From a virus, in IMG/VR virus record IMGVR_UViG_3300044678_001021, positions 1 to 29,962 of that record: a DNA stretch of 29,962 nucleotides. The stretch is one strand, 5' to 3'. Positions 6,938 to 10,167 of the stretch are shown here, piece by piece; position 1 is the stretch's first letter; the number at the start of each line of letters is the position of its first letter. The position numbers and the translations under genes are program-made. The notes below the pieces were generated by a model that saw only the letters and a list, made by a program, of their open reading frames with translations, made no database searches and was not told where the DNA came from.

Positions 6938-7786
6938 TCAGCCCTCCCCGTGCTCGGTCGTGTAAACAACGCCCGCATCGAGCGCAGCCTCGCGCTCGTC
7001 GCGCCACGATTGAATTGCCGCACGACCACGCGCCGTCACCATAAAGTCGGCGGCGCTGCGCAGCCGAGCGGTCGGCGCGGTTGCGAGGTCGTGACCGCTG
7101 CGCGACAACTGCGACTCGACGAAGTCGGGCACGTCATCGCCGATGCAGAGCAACTCGCCGATAATGCTGCGCCGCTCGCCGTCGTCGCCGACAACAACCG
7201 CGACATCCTGCGACATGCCAACCGGCACAGACGCCTCGACGCGCACGTTCGGCACGGGCGCAGGCTCTTGACGCGGTGCCGACTCGATAGGCGTCGCGAG
7301 TTCGTCAGGGTCATAGATGCCAGCCACGAGGTCGGGATAGACAACCCGCGCAAGCGCCGACGCACACCGCGCCCGCAGCATTGCTTCGGGGTACGAGCGC
7401 CAGCCCTGCCCGCCCGTCAACCCCGCGCGCTGCGCCTGCTCGATGGTCCACGTCAGCGTGGTCGGCTCGGTGTCGCCCTTGCGTCGCGTCATGTACGTAG
7501 CGCGCTGCGCGGTGGTCTCAACGAGTCGCCATTCGACGCATTCGCCAGAACGACGGACGAGAGCGACGGTGGCGTCTGCGGCGAGCGTGACCTTGCCTTT
7601 GATTACGCTGAGCATGCGCATCGACTGCATGGGCGCCAACCCGAGTTCGCGCCCAGCCATCAACACGATGAGCGCGTCCTGTGGTCGACCGCGCAGAGCG
7701 TCAGGCGCAAGACTCGATGCCGCTGCAATGAGCGCAGTGCCGCCGAGAGGGTCGGCCTGCCGAACGATGTCGGTGTTGATGTTCAT
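6938..7786 (-). CDS. recT: RecT-like single-strand annealing protein
   Basis: The 282-residue product has the RecT-family pattern: a helical N-terminus ending in AGRELGLAPMQSMRMLSVIKGKVTLAADATVALVRRSG (about 45-82), YMTRRKGD and WTIEQAQRAGL (about 95-125), and WRSYPEAMLRARCASALARVVYPDLVAGIYDPDEL (about 130-165). RecT proteins anneal complementary strands and with SSB repair or restart replicating phage DNA. The ATG at 7786 overlaps the preceding stop (ATGA); an in-frame GTG at 7798 would add four residues. No partner exonuclease (RecE or YqaJ-type) is recognised in the window. The C-terminal third is variable and may bind SSB or other partners. Confidence 0.88.
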   Translation of the reverse strand: MNINTDIVRQADPLGGTALIAAASSLAPDALRGRPQDALIVLMAGRELGLAPMQSMRMLSVIKGKVTLAADATVALVRRSGECVEWRLVETTAQRATYMTRRKGDTEPTTLTWTIEQAQRAGLTGGQGWRSYPEAMLRARCASALARVVYPDLVAGIYDPDELATPIESAPRQEPAPVPNVRVEASVPVGMSQDVAVVVGDDGERRSIIGELLCIGDDVPDFVESQLSRSGHDLATAPTARLRSAADFMVTARGRAAIQSWRDEREAALDAGVVYTTEHGEG

Positions 7787-8031
7787 GCTGCACCACACTT
7801 CGGGCAGAACGCGAACACTCTGTCACCGTTCGGGTACTGCGCACTGACGAACCCGTAAAACTCCCAACCCGCCTTGATGCACAGCGCGCGCGCCGCGTTC
7901 TCGGCGTTCTCGTCTGCGCTGAGCGCGTAGTCGTAGGGCACCGAGATACGCCACGCCCCAGACGTTGCCGCCCAGCGCGAACCTCGCGTGTCGGTGGGTC
8001 CGCGATACTTCACCACAATCACCTGAGCCAT
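7783..8031 (-). CDS. Unknown conserved-type phage protein after hammerhead ribozyme A
   Basis: The 82-residue product starts MAQVIVVKYRGPTDTRGSRW, has a central VPYDYALSADENAENAARAL helix, and ends YPNGDRVFAFCPKC. This layout (KY.GPT.TRGSR, VPYDYAL, then an NGD-V-F end) is familiar from short early phage proteins without assigned function. The final CPKC could bind a metal. Its leader contains hammerhead ribozyme A, a second hairpin at 8047-8060, and AGGAG before the ATG. It overlaps recT by ATGA. Confidence 0.75.
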   Translation of the reverse strand: MAQVIVVKYRGPTDTRGSRWAATSGAWRISVPYDYALSADENAENAARALCIKAGWEFYGFVSAQYPNGDRVFAFCPKCGAA

Positions 8032-8046
8032 CTTTCTCTCCTGTGC

Positions 8047-8060
8047 GCTGCACCTGCAGC
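8047..8060 (-). promoter_or_regulatory. Leader hairpin downstream of ribozyme A
   Basis: On the minus strand GCTGC AGGT GCAGC forms a five-base-pair stem with an AGGT loop, followed by AGGAG and the ATG at 8031. After ribozyme cleavage this stem lies about 16 bases from the new 5' end, as the promoter-proximal hairpins lie near the transcript starts. The homologous hairpin after ribozyme B is at 9352-9367. Confidence 0.6.
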
Positions 8061-8072
8061 ACGTCGTTGCTT

Positions 8073-8121
8073 CCCAGACGCCTTGCGGCGTTTCGACTCG
8101 TGCCCGAGTCTCGTCAGTGGG
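8073..8121 (-). ncRNA. Hammerhead ribozyme A (type I)
   Basis: Read 5' to 3' on the minus strand: stem I strand CCCA, core CUGACGA, stem II GACUCG-GGCA-CGAGUC, core GAA, stem III ACGCC-GCAA-GGCGU, then C and stem I strand UGGG. All invariant hammerhead bases are present (C3 U4 G5 A6 N G8 A9, G12 A13 A14, A15.1-U16.1, C17). Cleavage is expected between 8077 and 8076. Both closed loops are on stems II and III, so the form is type I. It begins immediately after the TAA stop of the 73-aa gene. Confidence 0.92.
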
Positions 8122-8343
8122 TTAGTAGATGTTCCTCCAGTGCCACTGTATGCGGTAGACGATGCAGGCGCCGCAGTGCATCTGAACCGTCACTACGTTC
8201 CGCTCGTGAGCGCACAGCGCGCGCAGCGCTTCGACAAGCTCATGGTTCTCGCTGTTCGACTTCTGAAGCTCGGTCGCTGTACCTGCCACGATGAGGCTTC
8301 CGGTTTCTACGGTGACCACTGCGAGCACGATTTGGTCCGCCAT
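8122..8343 (-). CDS. Unknown small protein, cassette 4
   Basis: The 73-residue product starts MADQIVLAVVTVETGSLIVAG, has a charged central helix (about 25-50) and ends VQMHCGACIVYRIQWHWRNIY with a CGAC pair and an aromatic C-terminus. The ATG at 8343 follows AGGAG in a leader with the shared hairpin, under promoter copy 1. The stop codon directly abuts hammerhead ribozyme A. The frame is open to 8553, but only by reading through the promoter. Function unknown; a short gene with its own strong promoter suits early host takeover or counter-defence. Confidence 0.78.
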   Translation of the reverse strand: MADQIVLAVVTVETGSLIVAGTATELQKSNSENHELVEALRALCAHERNVVTVQMHCGACIVYRIQWHWRNIY

Positions 8344-8357
8344 CTTCTGTCTCCTGT

Positions 8358-8375
8358 GCACCGCCCCTGCGGTGC
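8358..8375 (-). promoter_or_regulatory. 5' leader hairpin, cassette 4
   Basis: The leader forms GCACCGC AGGG GCGGTGC, seven base pairs with an AGGG loop, about 10 bases from the predicted transcript start and shortly before ACAGGAG. Identical stems occur in the other cassettes. It may protect the 5' end from decay or set ribosome access. Confidence 0.7.
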
Positions 8376-8390
8376 GTCGTTGATGTGGTG

Positions 8391-8445
8391 ACTCTATCAC
8401 GCATCGCGCACGATGCAACATCTTTTTTCGATGCCCGCGCTTTTT
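8391..8445 (-). promoter_or_regulatory. Cassette promoter copy 1
   Basis: TTGCAT (8413-8418), 16 bases, TAGAGT (8391-8396) on the minus strand. Two A-tracts lie upstream (about 8423-8428 and 8441-8445), placed like proximal and distal UP-element subsites. Only the promoter-side half of the GATGTTGCA palindrome is kept, so operator binding should be weaker here than in copy 2. The distal A-tract overlaps the stop codon of the 66-aa gene. Confidence 0.82.
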
Positions 8446-8644
8446 AGGCGTCGGCGAGGTCGTCGCACAGGACCGCGTCGACGAACCACTCGGCGTCTTC
8501 TGCGGTGATGAACATTGCCCAGCCCGCGAGGTCGGCGCGCAACTGCGTCGCAATCTTGCGGGCGCTGACGGTGCGCGACATCGAACGGATACGGCGGCAG
8601 AGCTTCTCGTTGTTCATCAGGCGGGCAATCGTCGTGCTGTTCAT
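8444..8644 (-). CDS. Unknown small protein, cassette 3
   Basis: The 66-residue product (MNSTTIARLMNNEKLCRRIR...) has a basic N-terminal half and an acidic C-terminus (DAEWFVDAVLCDDLADA). It is probably all helical. The ATG at 8644 follows the shared leader, where the usual AGGAG is changed to AGGGG. It is the only cassette gene not followed by a ribozyme; its TAA runs into promoter copy 1. The frame is open to 8740 through the promoter, which is not used. Function unknown. Confidence 0.75.
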   Translation of the reverse strand: MNSTTIARLMNNEKLCRRIRSMSRTVSARKIATQLRADLAGWAMFITAEDAEWFVDAVLCDDLADA

Positions 8645-8658
8645 CGTCGGTCCCCTGT

Positions 8659-8676
8659 GCACCGCCCCTGCGGTGC
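8659..8676 (-). promoter_or_regulatory. 5' leader hairpin, cassette 3
   Basis: GCACCGC AGGG GCGGTGC, seven base pairs, identical to the cassette 4 hairpin, between promoter copy 2 and the ribosome binding site of the 66-aa gene. Confidence 0.7.
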
Positions 8677-8691
8677 GTCGTTGATGAAGTG

Positions 8692-8750
8692 ACCTTACCA
8701 CACTCAGCGCACGATGCAACATCTTTTTTCGATGTTGCACGCTTTTCTTT
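8692..8750 (-). promoter_or_regulatory. Cassette promoter copy 2 with A-tracts
   Basis: TTGCAT (8714-8719), 16 bases, TAAGGT (8692-8697) on the minus strand, with A-tracts at about 8724-8729 and 8743-8750 upstream. The -35 region overlaps the complete palindrome at 8715-8739. It starts just after the stop of the HTH gene and drives the 66-aa gene. Confidence 0.85.
8715..8739. promoter_or_regulatory. Palindromic operator candidate, copy 2
   Basis: TGCAACATC, seven bases (an A-tract), GATGTTGCA: a perfect nine-base inverted repeat overlapping the -35 box. A dimeric HTH protein bound here should block RNA polymerase. The HTH gene at 8750-8956 ends eleven bases away. Confidence 0.7.
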
Positions 8751-8956
8751 TATACGCCGAACGCGCGCAGCAAGTCGACGACCGAGACGCCTGCAATCTC
8801 AGCGAGTTGCTTGACGTGTCGAGAGCTTGGCAACTTGCCGCCAGCCCAGCGGGTGATCGTCACCGAGGTGACTCCCAGCGTTGAGGCTAGCTGCGAGCGT
8901 CCCTGAGCGTTTGCGGCAGCGCAGTGGACGATGATGCTTGGCGTGAGGGTTTGCAC
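8750..8956 (-). CDS. Small XRE/Cro-like HTH regulator
   Basis: The 68-residue protein is essentially one HTH domain: RSQLASTLGVTSVTITRWAGG at about 20-40 is a textbook XRE helix-turn-helix, followed by a helix pair (VKQLAEIAGVSVVDLLRAF). The GTG at 8956 follows the previous TAA directly and has CGGAG six bases upstream. It is the last gene of cassette 2 and lies beside the palindromes in promoter copies 2 and 4, so it probably represses the cassette promoters as Cro or an Aca protein would. The link to that palindrome is inference. Confidence 0.85.
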   Translation of the reverse strand: MQTLTPSIIVHCAAANAQGRSQLASTLGVTSVTITRWAGGKLPSSRHVKQLAEIAGVSVVDLLRAFGV

Positions 8957-9340
8957 TTAGTACTCCGAGGAAAGCATGATGGTTTGATTGAAGTCTGTGA
9001 GGTCGCCGACAACGTAGATGTCGACGCTCTGAAGCGGGAAGTCCGTGTACGGGATGCGCTGCTGAGCGAGCACCAAGCCGTTGCCGTCGGTGCACTTCGC
9101 GACGGCGCCACTGCCGCGTTTGTTGCGGGTCAGCGTCCAACTCTGGAACATCTGCACACCGTGGCGCCGACGGACGCCCCATTGGTGCGAGATCACAAGG
9201 TCGACGAGCCACCAGCACTCGGCATTGTGGGCGAGCAGTTTGACGCCATCTGTGATCCACGCTCGCCCGTAGGCGTGGCGCTCTTCCGAACCGCCGCACA
9301 GAGCCAGAATCGTCCCGAGTTGTTGCGCATCCATCATCAT
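8957..9340 (-). CDS. DUF6876-like protein of unknown function
   Basis: The 127-residue product has the pattern I know from DUF6876: TDGVKLLAHNAECWWLVDLVISHQ (about 30-53), FQSWTLTRN (65-73), CTDGNGLVLAQQRIPYTDFPL (83-103) and an end of IMLSSEY. Proteins of this kind are found in bacteria, phages and plasmids without known activity. Three in-frame ATGs start the gene; AGGAG is four bases before the first at 9340. The leader contains hammerhead ribozyme B and a hairpin. The frame is open upstream to 9562 through the ribozyme, but that is not coding. The TAA is followed at once by the HTH gene. Confidence 0.8.
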   Translation of the reverse strand: MMMDAQQLGTILALCGGSEERHAYGRAWITDGVKLLAHNAECWWLVDLVISHQWGVRRRHGVQMFQSWTLTRNKRGSGAVAKCTDGNGLVLAQQRIPYTDFPLQSVDIYVVGDLTDFNQTIMLSSEY

Positions 9341-9351
9341 CGCTCTCCTGT

Positions 9352-9367
9352 CGCTGCACCTGCAGCG
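9352..9367 (-). promoter_or_regulatory. Leader hairpin downstream of ribozyme B
   Basis: CGCTGC AGGT GCAGCG, six base pairs with an AGGT loop, between the ribozyme B cleavage site and the ribosome binding site of the DUF6876-like gene. It matches the hairpin after ribozyme A. Confidence 0.6.
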
Positions 9368-9381
9368 TGTCGTTGTTGCTT

Positions 9382-9430
9382 CCCAGACGCCTCGCGGCGT
9401 TTCGACTCTCGCCAGAGTCTCGTCAGTGGG
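9382..9430 (-). ncRNA. Hammerhead ribozyme B (type I)
   Basis: CCCA, CUGACGA, stem II GACUCU-GGCG-AGAGUC, GAA, stem III ACGCC-GCGA-GGCGU, C, UGGG, reading the minus strand. Compared with ribozyme A, stem II has a G-C to U-A compensatory change, and both stem III loops are GNRA. Cleavage is expected between 9386 and 9385. The UGA stop codon of the 65-aa gene (9423-9425) is part of the catalytic core. Confidence 0.92.
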
Positions 9431-9620
9431 CGAGCGGCCGGCACAGGTGGCACGATTGCGGCCGGCGCTGCGTTCGGCCGGATTCCCACCGAACGATAAA
9501 CGATCGCGGTCCTGCGGCCGTAACGAGACCATAAAGCACGGTCCCATAAAGCCCGTCGTCATACCACGTGGACACCTGCTGCCCGACGTTGAATCGTTGC
9601 TCTGAGTTGTTCGCCTTCAT
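9423..9620 (-). CDS. Unknown small protein, cassette 2
   Basis: The 65-residue product (MKANNSEQRFNVGQQVSTWYDD...) has alternating strands and glycines (VGQQVSTW, LYGTVLYG, RSFIVRWESG) like a small SH3-type barrel, then a C-terminal CHLC pair. Its ATG at 9620 lies in the shared leader under promoter copy 3. Its UGA stop is shared with the core of hammerhead ribozyme B, so gene and ribozyme overlap. The barrel idea is by pattern only and the function is unknown. Confidence 0.75.
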   Translation of the reverse strand: MKANNSEQRFNVGQQVSTWYDDGLYGTVLYGLVTAAGPRSFIVRWESGRTQRRPQSCHLCRPLAH

Positions 9621-9634
9621 TGTCTCTGCCTTTC

Positions 9635-9650
9635 CACCGCCCCTGCGGTG
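9635..9650 (-). promoter_or_regulatory. 5' leader hairpin, cassette 2
   Basis: CACCGC AGGG GCGGTG, six base pairs, in the leader between promoter copy 3 and GGAAAGGCAGAG before the ATG at 9620. Confidence 0.68.
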
Positions 9651-9666
9651 CGTCGTTGATGAGGTG

Positions 9667-9722
9667 ACCTTATCACGCCGTCGTAATAACGCAACATCTT
9701 TTTTTCAACGTGCGCTCTTTTT
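9667..9722 (-). promoter_or_regulatory. Cassette promoter copy 3
   Basis: TTGCGT (9689-9694), 16 bases, TAAGGT (9667-9672) on the minus strand, with A-tracts at about 9699-9705 and 9718-9722. The palindrome is imperfect: the promoter-side half GATGTTGC is kept and the far half is changed. It lies 19 bases after ribozyme C and drives the 65-aa, DUF6876-like and HTH genes. Confidence 0.83.
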
Positions 9723-9741
9723 GTTCGGCGGTCGTTTGCAT

Positions 9742-9790
9742 CCCAGACGCCTCTCGGCGTTTCGCCTACTGCCGCAGGCTCGTCAGTGGG
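9742..9790 (-). ncRNA. Hammerhead ribozyme C (type I)
   Basis: CCCA, CUGACGA, stem II GCCUGC-GGCA-GUAGGC (one G-U pair), GAA, stem III ACGCC-GAGA-GGCGU, C, UGGG on the minus strand. Stem II differs from copies A and B but still pairs. Stem I can extend past an internal loop through GGUUG (9798-9802) with CGACC (9730-9734). Cleavage is expected between 9746 and 9745. It follows the 81-aa gene by six bases and has no gene directly after it; promoter copy 3 comes next. Confidence 0.9.
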
Positions 9791-9796
9791 TTTGGC

Positions 9797-10042
9797 TCAA
9801 CCTGCGGCAAGCGCCACGTCGACGACGTATGCGTAAGCAATGGAGATGATTTGCCGAGTCTCGACCGCGCCGAGGTCAAAGAAACCGTCGTTGCTCAGGT
9901 GCGCATGGACAGCGCGAGCAACCGCGTCGCGACCATTGCCACGCTTGCTCGCGTCGTCATGCACAACGCACAACTGCGCCATGCGGCTCTCGCTTGTCAT
10001 GATGCTCTGAAGCGCGGCGACGAATTGATTGCTGTTGTTCAT
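9797..10042 (-). CDS. Unknown small protein, cassette 1
   Basis: The 81-residue product (MNNSNQFVAALQSIMTSESR...) is probably helical, with a hydrophobic C-terminus (ISIAYAYVVDVALAAG) that could be a short membrane or packing helix. The ATG at 10042 lies in the shared leader under promoter copy 4, with GGAAAGGCAGAG as ribosome binding region. The UGA is six bases before ribozyme C and falls within its outer stem. No family is recognised. Confidence 0.75.
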   Translation of the reverse strand: MNNSNQFVAALQSIMTSESRMAQLCVVHDDASKRGNGRDAVARAVHAHLSNDGFFDLGAVETRQIISIAYAYVVDVALAAG

Positions 10043-10056
10043 TGTCTCTGCCTTTC

Positions 10057-10072
10057 CACCGCCCCTGCGGTG
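10057..10072 (-). promoter_or_regulatory. 5' leader hairpin, cassette 1
   Basis: CACCGC AGGG GCGGTG, six base pairs, identical to the cassette 2 leader hairpin, before the ribosome binding site of the 81-aa gene. Confidence 0.68.
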
Positions 10073-10088
10073 CGTCGTTGATGAGGTG

Positions 10089-10144
10089 ACCTTATCACGC
10101 CGTCGTAATAACGCAACATCTTTTTTTCATGTTGCGCGCTTTTT
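10089..10144 (-). promoter_or_regulatory. Cassette promoter copy 4, with palindrome
   Basis: TTGCGT (10111-10116), 16 bases, TAAGGT (10089-10094) on the minus strand. The palindrome CGCAACAT (10112-10119) and ATGTTGCG (10129-10136) has eight-base arms around an A-tract, and a second A-tract is at 10140-10144. From -10 to the proximal A-tract the sequence is the same as copy 3. It is the first promoter after the tail genes and begins the cassette region. Confidence 0.85.
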
Positions 10145-10167
10145 ATGCGCCACGCCTCAAGCCCGCG

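Noticed and set aside
8444-8740. Longer forms of the 66-aa and 73-aa proteins starting upstream of the promoters
   Set aside because: They would be translated through the -35/-10 and leader hairpin and would start before the predicted transcript start.
10112-10148. Plus-strand hairpin followed by T-runs at each cassette promoter, resembling an intrinsic terminator
   Set aside because: No plus-strand gene needs it. The same bases are explained as A-tracts and operator of minus-strand promoters, and copies 1 and 3 lack a good stem.
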